A DNA stretch of 64,000 nt from Nemertoderma westbladi (Eukaryota; Xenacoelomorpha; Nemertodermatida; Nemertodermatidae), in assembly GCA_032718475.1 (NCBI GenBank), contig JAUCBJ010002220.1:1-64000 (forward strand), in the 5' to 3' direction. Both the position numbers and the translations under genes were made by a program. Of the stretch, positions 1 to 13,200 are shown in pieces. The notes under the pieces were generated by a model. It saw nothing but the letters and a program-made list of their open reading frames with translations. It searched no databases and was not told the origin of the DNA. Numbering within the stretch: position 1 is the stretch's first letter; each line of letters starts with the position of its first letter.

Positions 1-1663
1 TAATACCAACTGGCGTGCGATATGTAGAGAACGGTTTAGCGATCCGTGTACTCGTAATAGCTGGACCGGGTATAGGAATTCTGGTCGTCGTCGACTCGCG
101 TATAGTCGGAGTTCTCGCTTCCTGTTCGGCCTTCTGCAGTGCGAACAGTTCTCGTAACTCTGTCCCTACACTCGCCCCACATTCTTCGATCATTCGCATC
201 CCCTTCTCGGCGATTTCGTTCGCCTTCCTAGTCCGTTCTTCGCTCTCTAAACTTAATCTCGCACTTTCCAACTGCGCCAGTTTACGTTCTTCTTCCTCCC
301 TTGCTCGTCTCGCTGCGCCCTCTTCTTCCACACGCGCCTTCTCTTCATACAACGCCCGTCGCTCCTTCTCGATCTCGAGTTCGCGTTCTTTGCGCTCGTG
401 TTCGAGTTGAAGTTCGTATTCCTTTTGTTCGCGTTCGAGCTGGAGTTCGCGTTCCTTGCGTTCGCGTTCGAGCTTGAGTTCGCGTTCCTTGCGTTCGCGT
501 TCCGCTTGCTCGCGCTTACCTTTCTCTTCCAACTCTCGCAACTTTGCGTCTAACTTACGTGTTCGCTCCCGTTCCCGCTCGGCTTCCTTCCGTGCTTCCG
601 ATGCACGCAAAACTTCCGCCTGTTGTTCGTCCAGTTGGCGTCTTCTCTCCTCCGCCGAGTTGTGAGAAACAAGGGATCTAGCACATATTACCTTACCTCG
701 CGCGTGACTAACCTGGGAATCGCCGCTGTCTCTAGATGCATCATCGGGTGGAGTCAACGTCCTCTGTTGGATGTTCTCCGTCGTCGGTAGCACCTGACCT
801 GGTACCACCACTCCATTCTGCATCAGCCAGCTAGTAACTTCCCTTTGATACCTGCGCTCCTCCTTGTCTTGGATCTCTTCTCGCTCCACTAACTCTCTCA
901 GCTCTGCGTCACTCACTTGAGTCGCCTGCGCTTGTGATGTCCATAGCAGCCAGTTCTCCGTCCTAACTCGTCGGAATCGCTCCGATAACTCGCGGTGCTC
1001 TAACAAGGCTGCTAAAACCCTGTCGTAAATCCTCGTTGCTACGTCGCTCGACTGAGACTCTACTGCCTTCTTCGCTAGGACTGCAAGCTCCTCCGTCTGC
1101 TTGAATAACGCTGAGTTATATCCTCTTCTAACCTCTACTAACTCTACCCTCCCGATGTTGGCTGAGTCAGCTAACATCTTCCTTACCTTGTCCGCCGTCC
1201 GAGTTATATGTCCGGCATGCGCGCGAAGTTTCTTCTTTATCGCAATGTCAAGTTCTCTATCACTTACCTGACTTACACTCGGTGGACTTGAAGGATTATT
1301 TCGGGAACTACGGGTACTCCTTACAGCCGTCGGGACCACGGCACTTACCATACCCACAGGTCTGGAAACCGGGCTCCGGGCTCTCGCTTCTGCTACACTA
1401 CCCTCCTTATCACTCACCTCTGGTCGGGTTGCTGTACAATCCTTCCTTACAGTAGCGGTAGGGGATCCTAATACTATTACCTGAGGTTGTTGTTCTTCCT
1501 CACTAGTCACTGTCTCGTCCTCCTGTTCACTTACGTCAGCGTCGCTCGCTGCGTCGTCATAGTCGGCATTGTCGTCAACAGTAATATTTACGCTATCGTC
1601 AGTCGGCGGTCCAGCCGCCGTCTCGTAGCTGTCCTCTAGTGCCTCTTTGTCTGAGACACTCAT
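1..1663 (-). CDS. BEL/Pao-like Gag N-terminal region (BEL-3), partial, runs off left edge
   Basis: Reading the minus strand from the ATG at 1663-1661, the frame stays open for 554 codons to the window edge. The protein starts acidic (MSVSDKEALEDSYE), then has a Ser/Pro/Arg-rich stretch. A helical segment follows containing GHITRTADKVRKMLADSA. The rest is a long Glu/Arg/Lys-rich coiled coil with repeats of the type LERERKEREL at about residues 345-450. The HITR segment resembles HITRSIGEGQRILDGL at about residue 97 of BEL-1 Gag-Pol, and both proteins then continue into a charged coiled coil, so I infer a related BEL/Pao Gag of another subfamily. No zinc knuckle, protease or RT is visible because the frame leaves the window. 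No stop or frameshift is seen. A coiled-coil host protein is the alternative, but the position next to a retroelement-like leader and satellite argues against it. Confidence 0.6.
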   Translation of the reverse strand, partial: MSVSDKEALEDSYETAAGPPTDDSVNITVDDNADYDDAASDADVSEQEDETVTSEEEQQPQVIVLGSPTATVRKDCTATRPEVSDKEGSVAEARARSPVSRPVGMVSAVVPTAVRSTRSSRNNPSSPPSVSQVSDRELDIAIKKKLRAHAGHITRTADKVRKMLADSANIGRVELVEVRRGYNSALFKQTEELAVLAKKAVESQSSDVATRIYDRVLAALLEHRELSERFRRVRTENWLLWTSQAQATQVSDAELRELVEREEIQDKEERRYQREVTSWLMQNGVVVPGQVLPTTENIQQRTLTPPDDASRDSGDSQVSHARGKVICARSLVSHNSAEERRRQLDEQQAEVLRASEARKEAERERERTRKLDAKLRELEEKGKREQAERERKERELKLERERKERELQLEREQKEYELQLEHERKERELEIEKERRALYEEKARVEEEGAARRAREEEERKLAQLESARLSLESEERTRKANEIAEKGMRMIEECGASVGTELRELFALQKAEQEARTPTIRESTTTRIPIPGPAITSTRIAKPFSTYRTPVGI

Positions 1664-2840
1664 AGTCTAATAATGTTTTGCCTTCCGGCAAAAATATCTC
1701 GCAAAAGTTCGAGATATAATTATAATTTAACCGAAATACGGTCAAATTATTTGTCAAATAATCAGTTGGTCCAAATGTCAAAATAAATTCGCAATGCAAT
1801 ATTGTGAATTTAATGGGGTATATAGTTATAGCAAATACTAGCACAATATTTAAACAAAAATATTATTATATAGCTACTATATAATATTAAATACCGGTAT
1901 AGCACAAAATAACTTTGAATCTAATACAAAATATTCAAAATATACTTGCCGCCCGAATATTTCTAATTTTATATATATATAGCTCTAATCAACGTAATTT
2001 TAATTTCAAATATTATTATGTATCCACTAGCGCGTGGCTACATCTTCGGGTTGCGACTCTCTCTAACTCTCTCTCTAACTTGAGCGATTCAAAACCATGG
2101 CCGGCTAAACCTAAATATCCTAACTAATAAATTGAGTTCAGCTTCGCAGTTAAACAACCGATAATTTTTTACTGCTTCCACAAACACACTGGTGCCAACA
2201 GAACAACTAACCTTGTTTGCTGTGAGATTCCACGTCCGCGTCCAAAGATTCAGGCCCTTCGCTGATTGCAAACCGAACCCGCAGACCCACACGAACCCCA
2301 AACTCAGAAGTTCCGTCTTGCCATGTATCTCCAGATGGTATAAAATAACTAAGCGGTTACCTAACATACCGGTACAAAACTCTAGAATTTTACGAAATAA
2401 TTTTGACCGAAAACTGAATTCTCGCAAACCTAGCTAAAAATTTCAAAAAACTTACTAATTACAATTTGCCCTAAGGCCTAAGGAACTGCTGTATTCGCAA
2501 TTAGCAAAAACGCACTACCGTACATCCACTGTATGCAGTACAGTAAGTAAAACAGTACACCAACCTAACAGCCTAATGATACTGTGTATGGTACGGCAAA
2601 ACAAATGTCCCTTCTACCGTACGCAGTAACAGCAATCAGCCTAATGTACTACTGTACTATCGTACGCAACTAGTGAATACAGTAATCTAAACTAACAACC
2701 TAATAGAATAAACTCAATGTCTTACTGTACGCTAGCCTATAGCCTACAGCAGACGATCACGTGCTCCAACTTATTACTTAATACTGTGATACTACTATCA
2801 GCCTAAGAATACACTATTGACTGCCGCAAGCAACAGCCAA

Positions 2841-3058
2841 TAACTCGCGTATTACTGATACGAAGTATCAGTAATCTGAAGTAACGATAATCTAAGCTAA
2901 CAGCCTAAGAATACTCTATTTACTGTACGCTACAGCCTACAGCAAACAGATGCGCGTATTACTGATACGAAGTATCAGTAATCTAAACTAACAGCCTAAG
3001 AATACTCTATTTACTGTACGCTACAGCCTACAGCAAACAAGTGCGCGTATTACTGATA
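2841..3058. repeat. Tandem repeat carrying 25-nt palindromes
   Basis: Two and a half copies of a 91-107-bp unit. Each full unit carries a perfect inverted repeat, ATTACTGATAC-GAA-GTATCAGTAAT, at 2851-2875 and 2958-2982. A third, cut-off half lies at 3049-3058. The first unit has about 16 extra bases after the palindrome. It sits in the noncoding leader/LTR region of BEL-3. Confidence 0.8.
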
Positions 3059-4664
3059 AACAACCGCGACCTCTATACTAACAGCAGAACTGTTGAACAG
3101 ACAAATACTGGTATACTTCTCTGCCAACCTAATAAGTTCCCGCCTAACCAATAAGACACGAAGACTGCTCTACTGTTAAGTAAAGGGGATCAGGAGCGTG
3201 CTATTACTAAATTGTAAGGGTTGCTAAATACAAAACCGCTACTTACCGTTAGATGGCGCTAATCTGCCGTCCACTAATATATTTTACTAATTTTACACAA
3301 CTCCTGCAAAATCGCTTGTTCCTTTCTCTACCGATCGCTCGATAGAGAGCTAACTGTTCGAATCTATGAGCCACGCGGGAATAACCAAAACAATAAACCC
3401 GAGTCGGCTCCCTAAGCTTACTTAAGACGAGTGCGAGAGGCCTTGCACTCAGAGTATTCTTACGCCTAATTCTATCACTTATTAAAGCACGCTATTACCT
3501 ACGTCTTTCTAATCGCGAATACTGGAGGTTCCCTAACGTAATGTGTGAATGCGAGAATATTTAAAATATCAAAACGGTACAGTATCTGTTTCTACGTGGA
3601 TAATACCACCCCGGGTCTAAAACTGCCCGCGACTGGCTTTAGGCCAGCAAAATTACTAGCGTATCGTGCGTACCGAATAGTGCGTTCTAGCTGATTGCCC
3701 GCTAATGCAAATAACCGCTCAGCGTGAATAGTTTACAGTATACTAATTATTACCTTAGCTACTCTCCGCTATGCTGCGTACTAATTCTTAATTTTTTACT
3801 AATTAATTACAGTCACGAATATTTAACAGCGTACTAATTACTAAGAGTTCCAGAATACGTAATTCTAATTTATCACGCAACAGGTTTCGATAGTAATAGC
3901 CTAATTTGCCGTATTACTTTGACCTAATCAATAACTAATTATTGTAACTAAGAAATAGAAATCAATCAAAGGAAAAGAGCGCCTATCTAAGCATTCGTAA
4001 TCTTAGGCACACTTCAATAACACACCAATCAGCGTTAGAAATCACAGTTTACAATTGTGCAATTCACTACTCGTACTCCACACTCAACGTTGTAATACGC
4101 GCAGGCCTCTCCCAGGTACATCTAGGACTCCTAACTAACCCAATTCCTGCCCCCCTAATACTAAATAGAGACAAAATCTGGATCATCAGCCCCCTAATTT
4201 GCTGTACCGGCGATCGGTCTGCGTGTCGCAGTGCAAGTTACCCGCCCGCAACGGTGACCCTGGCCAGCGTTGCTCGCTTTGAATCCTCCGCTCTCTCCTA
4301 GTCGCTCAACCCCCCGATGCGCCCACCGCCCACTGGCACCTTAGCTCTCCATGATGCTAATAGCTACCGTAGCGGCGCATGCAAATCACAAAGTCTGACA
4401 GTCTCAGAATCCCTTAGGATTATTGCGCAGAAAGAATCACATAGAACCATTAATCAAAGGTAGAAATCATAGTTCAATTGTAATTAGCAGCAATCAAAGG
4501 AATTATTGAGAAACACAAGCAAGTAATCGCACTAGCAAATCATTTCACGAAAATTAATCAAATTAGCAAATTGCAGAAAATATCAAGAAAAAACAGCAAG
4601 ACAGGTGCTAGGGCTAGGTGTCATGTGATGAGTAGAATTGTTGTTGCTCTACCGGCACACCGCC

Positions 4665-4725
4665 AATTTATAGGTGATCCGGATGGGGTGATGCAATAGG
4701 GTGACTCAATCGCTTTCCTATTGGC
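4665..4725 (-). promoter_or_regulatory. Putative LTR promoter of BEL-3 (TATA and CCAAT boxes)
   Basis: On the minus strand TATAAATT occupies 4672-4665, with a CCAAT box near 4720. The expected start site would fall near 4640, giving a transcript that runs through the leader into the gag frame at 1663. Assignment rests on motif position only. Confidence 0.35.
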
Positions 4726-5086
4726 TCTCCAGTCCGTGCTAGCACTAGACCAACCTGGAAGCAGCTAGTCCAATAAGGAGGCCGGATTGTAGCCCTATTT
4801 GCTTCCCTTCCTCGAATTATTACCATATATGGTAATGGTTCACGTCTCTGGCTGCTGAATGGCCAGGACAGCGTCCCTATATGCTAGCCCTACTAAAGCT
4901 AATATCAGCAAGCACTGAATCCAGGGTCCGAATAAACTTACCCTGGAACTATCTACATATAACCTAATACAAAATTACGTAGGTAGGGCTACATACTATA
5001 CAAAATGGATGGTTTCAAATATATGGGCGTTTTGATTTCCCTACCTAAATACCACTGCGTTATTATGCCTTATCTAAAATATCATG

Positions 5087-5187
5087 CTGCACAACGGACT
5101 AATATTACGTACAGTATAACGAACTAATATTGCATACTGCATAACGGACTAATATTGCATACTGCATGATGACTAATATTATGGATA
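5087..5187. repeat. 25-bp tandem repeat at the outer end of the BEL-3 LTR
   Basis: About three and a half copies of a 25-bp unit of the form ACGGACTAATATTGCATACT followed by GCATA. It lies 20-120 bp inside the putative LTR edge, where U3 enhancer repeats are often found. Function not shown. Confidence 0.65.
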
Positions 5188-5310
5188 CAGCGCCATATAC
5201 CGTAACAAAATAGCTGAGATACTTGAGGTGAATTGTTGCATTATATATTAACTTCAGCTCCAGTCTCTTTGGCAATACGATGAAACTATAATAAATATTC
5301 TAGAACACAA

Positions 5311-7581
5311 CAATATTAACAGGGAGATAGGCTACTCATCTCTTCACTCTGACAGCCTCAAAAAGGGGGTGTTCCGACGCAATCAAAATTAATCCATCTC
5401 CAGGGGAAAGACGAAGCAAAGAACAGCTGATTACTTCTATAAATGTAAGTGTTACCTGTTCTTTTGACTTTCATTTAAGATTCGCTATCTCATTGAGTGG
5501 GTTAGAAGTTATAAATATAAAAATCGATGTGGTTTTTGAAAAAAATCGAAGGATATTTTGATTAATTATTGCTGAAAAACACCAAGGATTTTAACATGGC
5601 TTTAATACTTCATTATGTTCATGAAAAAACTGAGATATTTGAGGTGAATTATTGCATTACATAATAACTTTAACTGCAGCCACATTAGCAATACGATGAA
5701 ACTATAATAAATATTCTAGAACACAACAATATTAACAGGGTGATAGGCTACTTATCTCTCCACTCTGAGAGCCTCAAAAAGGGCGTGTTCCGACGCTATC
5801 AAAATTCATCCATCTCCTGGGGAAAGACGAAGCAAAGAACAGCTGATTACTTCTATAAATGAAAGTGTTACCTGCTCCTTTGACTTTCATTTAAGATTCT
5901 TTATCTTTTGGAGTGGGTTAGAAGTCATGAATATGAAAAACGATGTCGTTTTTTGTAAAAAATCTGAGGATATTTTGATAAATTATTGCTGAAAAAACCC
6001 AAGGATTTTGACATGGCTTTAATACTTCATTATGTTCATGAAAAAACTGAGATATTTGAGGTAAATTATTGCATTACATAATAACTTTAACTCCAGCCAC
6101 TTTAGCAATACGATGAAACTATACTAAATATTCTAGAACACAACAATATTAACAGGGTGATAGGCTACTTATCTCTCCACTCTGAGAGCCTCAAAAAGGG
6201 CGTGTTCCGACGCTATCAAAATTCATCCATCTCCTGGGGAAAGACGAAGCAAAGAACAGCTGATTACTTCTATAAATGAAAGTGTTACCTGTTCTTATGA
6301 CTTTCGTTTAAGATTCTCTATCTTGTGGAGTGGATTAGAAGTTATAAATATGAAAATCGATGTGGTTTTTGAAAAAAATCAGAGGATATTTTGATAAATT
6401 ATTGCTGAAAAACCCCAAGTATTTTGACATGGCTTTAATACTCATTATATTCATGAAATAGCTGAGATATTTGAGGTTAATTATTGCGTTACATATTAAC
6501 TTTGGCTCCAGCCGCTTTGGCAATACGATGAAACTATAATAAAAATTCTAGACCACAACAATATTAACAGGGAGATAGGCTACTTATCTCTTCATTCTGA
6601 AAGCCTCAAAAAGGGGGTGTTCCGACGCAATCAAAATTCATCCATCTCCTGGGGAAAGACGAAGCAAATAACAGCTGATTACTTCTATAAAGGAAAGTGT
6701 TACCTGTTCTTATGACTTTCGTTTAAGATTCTCTATCTCGTGGAGTGGATTATAAGTTATAAATATGAAAATCGATGAGGTTTTTGAAAAAAATCAGAGG
6801 ATATTTTGATAAATTATTGCTGAAAAACCCCAAGGATTTTGACATGGCTTTAATACTCATTATATTCATGAAAAAACTGAGATATTTGAAGTGAATTATT
6901 GCATTACATAATAACTTTAACTCTAGCCACATTAGCAATACGATGAAACTATAATAAAAATTCTAGTCCACAACAATATTAACATGGAGATAGGCTACTT
7001 ATCTCTTCATTCTGAGAACCCCAAGGAATTTGACATGGCTTTAATACTTCATTATGTTCATGAAAAAACTGAGATATTTGAGGTGAATTATTGCGTTACA
7101 TATTAACTTTGGCTCCAGCCGCTTTGGCAATACGATGAAACTATAATAAATATTCTAGAACACAACAATATTAACAGGGAGATAGGCTACTTATCTCTCC
7201 ACTCTGATGCTTCAAAAAGGGGGTGTTCCGACGCAATCAAAATTCATCCATCTCCAGGGGAAAGACGAAGCAAAGAATAGCTGATTACTTCTATAAATGT
7301 AAGTGTTACCTGTTCTTTTGACTTTCATTTAAGATTGTTTATCTTGTGGAGTGGGTTAGAAATCATGAATATGAAAATCGATGTCGTTTTTTGTAAAAAA
7401 TCTGAGGATATTTTGATAAATTATTGCTGAAAAACCCCAAGGATTTTGACATGGCTTTAATACTTCATTATGTTCATGAAATAGCTGAGATACTTGAGGT
7501 GAATTGTTGCATTATATATTAACTTCAGCTCCAGTCTCTTTGGCAATACGATGAAACTATAATAAATATTCTAGAACACAA
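5311..7581. repeat. HOR copy 1 (2271 bp, lacks one monomer)
   Basis: Anchors at 5311, 5727, 6144, 6559, 6974 and 7166. It is one ~420-bp monomer shorter than the standard 2691-bp unit, as expected from unequal exchange. Confidence 0.85.
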
Positions 7582-10272
7582 CAATATTAACAGGGAGATA
7601 GGCTACTCATCTCTTCACTCTGACAGCCTCAAAAAGGGGGTGTTCCGACGCAATCAAAATTAATCCATCTCCAGGGGAAAGACGAAGCAAAGAACAGCTG
7701 ATTACTTCTATAAATGTAAGTGTTACCTGTTCTTTTGACTTTCATTTAAGATTCGCTATCTCATTGAGTGGGTTAGAAGTTATAAATATAAAAATCGATG
7801 TGGTTTTTGAAAAAAATCGAAGGATATTTTGATTAATTATTGCTGAAAAACACCAAGGATTTTAACATGGCTTTAATACTTCATTATGTTCATGAAAAAA
7901 CTGAGATATTTGAGGTGAATTATTGCATTACATAATAACTTTAACTGCAGCCACATTAGCAATACGATGAAACTATAATAAATATTCTAGAACACAACAA
8001 TATTAACAGGGTGATAGGCTACTTATCTCTCCACTCTGAGAGCCTCAAAAAGGGCGTGTTCCGACGCTATCAAAATTCATCCATCTCCTGGGGAAAGACG
8101 AAGCAAAGAACAGCTGATTACTTCTATAAATGAAAGTGTTACCTGCTCCTTTGACTTTCATTTAAGATTCTTTATCTTTTGGAGTGGGTTAGAAGTCATG
8201 AATATGAAAAACGATGTCGTTTTTTGTAAAAAATCTGAGGATATTTTGATAAATTATTGCTGAAAAAACCCAAGGATTTTGACATGGCTTTAATACTTCA
8301 TTATGTTCATGAAAAAACTGAGATATTTGAGGTAAATTATTGCATTACATAATAACTTTAACTCCAGCCACTTTAGCAATACGATGAAACTATACTAAAT
8401 ATTCTAGAACACAACAATATTAACATGGAGATAGGCTATTTATCTCTCCACTCAGACAGCCACAGATAGGGAGGGGTGTTTTGACACAATCAAAATTCAA
8501 CCATCTCCAGGGGAAAGACGAAGCAAATAACAGCTGATTACTTCTATAAATGTAAGTGTTACCTGTTCTTTTGACTTTCATTTAAGATTCGCTATCTCAT
8601 AGAGTGGGTTAGAAGTTATAAATATGAAAATCGTTGTGGTTTTTGAAAAAAATCAAAGGATATTTTGATTAATTATTGCTGAAAAACACCAAGGATTTTA
8701 ACATGGCTTTAATACTTCATTATGTTCATGAAATAGCTGAGATATTGGAGGTGAATTATTGCATTACATAATAACTTTAACTGCAGCCACATTAGCAATA
8801 CGATGAAACTATAATAAATATTCTAGAACACAACAATATTAACAGGGAGATAGGCTACTTATCTCTCCACTCTGAGAGCCTCAAAAAGGGCGTGTTCCGA
8901 CGCTATCAAAATTCATCCATCTCCTGGGGAAAGACGAAGCAAAGAACAGCTGATTACTTCTATAAATGAAAGTGTTACCTGTTCTTATGACTTTCGTTTA
9001 AGATTCTCTATCTTGTGGAGTGGATTAGAAGTTATAAATATGAAAATCGATGTGGTTTTTGAAAAAAATCAGAGGATATTTTGATAAATTATTGCTGAAA
9101 AACCCCAAGTATTTTGACATGGCTTTAATACTCATTATATTCATGAAATAGCTGAAATATTTGAGGTTAATTATTGCGTTACATATTAACTTTGGCTCCA
9201 GCCGCTTTGGCAATACGATGAAACTATAATAAAAATTCTAGACCACAACAATATTAACAGGGAGATAGGCTACTTATCTCTTCATTCTGAGAGCCTCAAA
9301 AAGGGGGTGTTCCGACGCAATCAAAATTCATCCATCTCCAGCGGGAAAGACGAAGCAAATAACAGCTGATTACTTCTATAAAGGAAAGTGTTACCTGTTC
9401 TTATGACTTTCGTTTAAGATTCTCTATCTCGTGGAGTGGATTATAAGTTATAAATATGAAAATCGATGAGGTTTTTGAAAAAAATCAGAGGATATTTTGA
9501 TAAATTATTGCTGAAAAACCCCAAGGATTTTGACATGGCTTTAATACTCATTATATTCATGAAAAAACTGAGATATTTGAAGTGAATTATTGCATTACAT
9601 AATAACTTTAACTCTAGCCACATTAGCAATACGATGAAACTATAATAAAAATTCTAGTCCACAACAATATTAACATGGAGATAGGCTACTTATCTCTTCA
9701 TTCTGAGAACCCCAAGGAATTTGACATGGCTTTAATACTTCATTATGTTCATGAAAAAACTGAGATATTTGAGGTGAATTATTGCATTACATAATAACTT
9801 TAACTCCAGCCACTTTAGCAATACGATGAAACTATAATAAATATTCTAGAACACAACAATATTAACAGGGAGATAGGCTACTTATCTCTTCACTCTGAGA
9901 GCCTCAAAAACGGGGTGTTCCTACGCAATCAAATTTCATCCATCTCCAGGGGAAAGACGAAGCAAAGAACAGCTGATTACTTCTATAAATGTAAGTGTTA
10001 CCTGTTCTTTTGACTTTCATTTAAGATTCGCTATCTCATGGAGTGGGTTAGAAGTTATAAATATGAAAATCGACGTGGTTTTTGAAAAAAATCAAAGGAT
10101 ATTTTGATTAATTATTGCTGAAAAACACCAAGGATTTTGACATGGCTTTAATACTTCATTATGTTCATGAAATAGCTGAGATACTTGAGGTGAATTGTTG
10201 CATTATATATTAACTTCAGCTCCAGTCTCTTTGGCAATACGATGAAACTATAATAAATATTCTAGAACACAA
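7582..10272. repeat. HOR copy 2 (2691 bp, standard unit)
   Basis: Anchors at 7582, 7998, 8415, 8834, 9249, 9665 and 9857. It contains six full monomers and one shortened 192-bp step. Confidence 0.9.
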
Positions 10273-13200
10273 CAATATTAACAGGGAGATAGGCTACTCA
10301 TCTCTTCACTCTGACAGCCTCAAAAAGGGGGTGTTCCGACGCAATCAAAATTAATCCATCTCCAGGGGAAAGACGAAGCAAAGAACAGCTGATTACTTCT
10401 ATAAATGTAAGTGTTACCTGTTCTTTTGACTTTCATTTAAGATTCGCTATCTCATTGAGTGGGTTAGAAGTTATAAATATAAAAATCGATGTGGTTTTTG
10501 AAAAAAATCGAAGGATATTTTGATTAATTATTGCTGAAAAACACCAAGGATTTTAACATGGCTTTAATACTTCATTATGTTCATGAAAAAACTGAGATAT
10601 TTGAGGTGAATTATTGCATTACATAATAACTTTAACTGCAGCCACATTAGCAATACGATGAAACTATAATAAATATTCTAGAACACAACAATATTAACAG
10701 GGTGATAGGCTACTTATCTCTCCACTCTGAGAGCCTCAAAAAGGGCGTGTTCCGACGCTATCAAAATTCATCCATCTCCTGGGGAAAGACGAAGCAAAGA
10801 ACAGCTGATTACTTCTATAAATGAAAGTGTTACCTGCTCCTTTGACTTTCATTTAAGATTCTTTATCTTTTGGAGTGGGTTAGAAGTCATGAATATGAAA
10901 AACGATGTCGTTTTTTGTAAAAAATCTGAGGATATTTTGATAAATTATTGCTGAAAAAACCCAAGGATTTTGACATGGCTTTAATACTTCATTATGTTCA
11001 TGAAAAAACTGAGATATTTGAGGTAAATTATTGCATTACATAATAACTTTAACTCCAGCCACTTTAGCAATACGATGAAACTATACTAAATATTCTAGAA
11101 CACAACAATATTAACATGGAGATAGGCTATTTATCTCTCCACTCAGACAGCCACAGATAGGGAGGGGTGTTTTGACACAATCAAAATTCAACCACCTCCA
11201 GGGGAAAGACGAAGCAAATAACAGCTGATTACTTCTATAAATGTAAGTGTTACCTGTTCTTTTGACTTTCATTTAAGATTCGCTATCTCATAGAGTGGGT
11301 TAGAAGTTATAAATATGAAAATCGTTGTGGTTTTTGAAAAAAATCAAAGGATATTTTGATTAATTATTGCTGAAAAACACCAAGGATTTTAACATGGCTT
11401 TAATACTTCATTATGTTCATGAAATAGCTGAGATATTGGAGGTGAATTATTGCATTACATAATAACTTTAACTGCAGCCACATTAGCAATACGATGAAAC
11501 TATAATAAATATTCTAGAACACAACAATATTAACAGGGAGATAGGCTACTTATCTCTCCACTCTGAGAGCCTCAAAAAGGGCGTGTTCCGACGCTATCAA
11601 AATTCATCCATCTCCTGGGGATAGACGAAGCAAAGAACAGCTGATTACTTCTATAAATGAAAGTGTTACCTGTTCTTATGACTTTCGTTTAAGATTCTCT
11701 ATCTTGTGGAGTGGATTAGAAGTTATAAATATGAAAATCGATGTGGTTTTTGAAAAAAATCAGAGGATATTTTGATAAATTATTGCTGAAAAACCCCAAG
11801 TATTTTGACATGGCTTTAATACTCATTATATTCATGAAATAGCTGAGATATTTGAGGTTAATTATTGCGTTACATATTAACTTTGGCTCCAGCCGCTTTG
11901 GCAATACGATGAAACTATAATAAAAATTCTAGACCACAACAATATTAACAGGGAGATAGGCTACTTATCTCTTCATTCTGAGAGCCTCAAAAAGGGGGTG
12001 TTCCGACGCAATCAAAATTCATCCATCTCCTGGGGAAAGACGAAGCAAATAACAGCTGATTACTTCTATAAAGGAAAGTGTTACCTGTTCTTATGACTTT
12101 CGTTTAAGATTCTCTATCTCGTGGAGTGGATTATAAGTTATAAATATGAAAATCGATGAGGTTTTTGAAAAAAATCAGAGGATATTTTGATAAATTATTG
12201 CTGAAAAACCCCAAGGATTTTGACATGGCTTTAATACTCATTATATTCATGAAAAAACTGAGATATTTGAAGTGAATTATTGCATTACATAATAACTTTA
12301 ACTCTAGCCACATTAGCAATACGATGAAACTATAATAAATATTCTAGTCCACAACAATATTAACAGGGAGATAGGCTACTTATCTCTCCACTCTGAGAGC
12401 CTCAAAAAGGGCGTGTTCCGACGCTATCAAAATTCATCCATCTCCTGGGGATAGACGAAGCAAAGAACAGCTGATTACTTCTATAAATGAAAGTGTTACC
12501 TGTTCTTTTGACTTTCGTTTAAGATTCTCTATCTTGTGGAGTGGATTAGAAGTTATAAATATGAAAATCGATGTGGTTTTTGAAAAAAATCAGAGGATAT
12601 TTTGATAAATTATTGCTGAAAAACCCCAAGGATTTTGACATGGCTTTAATACTCATTATATTCATGAAATAGCTGAGATATTTGAGGTGAATTATTGCGT
12701 TACATATTAACTTTGGCTCCAGCCGCTTTGGCAATACGATGAAACTATAATAAAAATTCTAGACCACAACAATATTAACAGGGAGATAGGCTACTTATCT
12801 CTTCATTCTGAGAGCCTCAAAAAGGGGGTGTTCCGACGCAATCAAAATTCATCCATCTCCTGGGGAAAGACGAAGCAAATAACAGCTGATTACTTCTATA
12901 AAGGAAAGTGTTACCTGTTCTTTTGACTTTCGTTTAAGATTCTCTATCTCGTGGAGTGGGTTAGAAGTCATGAATATGAAAATCGATGTCGGTTTTTGAA
13001 AAAAATCAGAGGATATTTTGATAAATTATTGCTGAAAAACCCCAAGGATTTTGACATGGCTTTAATACTCATTATATTCATGAAAAAACTGAGATATTTG
13101 AAGTGAATTATTGCATTACATAATAACTTTAACTCTAGCCACATTAGCAATACGATGAAACTATAATAAAAATTCTAGTCCACAACAATATTAACATGGA

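Larger units (their letters stand above)
1664..5207 (-). other. Upstream leader plus putative 5' LTR of BEL-3 (minus strand)
   Basis: This 3.5-kb stretch lies upstream of the minus-strand gag frame and ends where the satellite starts. No credible ORF is present. On the minus strand the boundary at 5207 reads TGTTACGG, a plausible TG-type LTR start. A TATA box at 4672-4665 has a CCAAT box about 50 bp upstream. The LTR/leader border, primer-binding site and poly(A) signal were not found, so the LTR assignment is inference. The segment 1664-2130 is AT-rich, 2500-3060 is full of short CAGTA/TACTG words and palindromes, and 3200-4600 shows nothing specific. Confidence 0.4.

Noticed and set aside
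5208-5640. CENP-B box in the satellite monomer
   Set aside because: TTCGTC..TCCCC on the minus strand resembles part of it but lacks the essential A and CGGG positions.
6335-6523. A recurrent ~62-codon minus-strand open frame (MPKRLEPKL.. or MLMWLELKL..) in most satellite monomers as a gene family
   Set aside because: It tracks the monomer sequence itself, is equally conserved outside the frame, has no coding-like substitution pattern by eye, and no promoter or family match.
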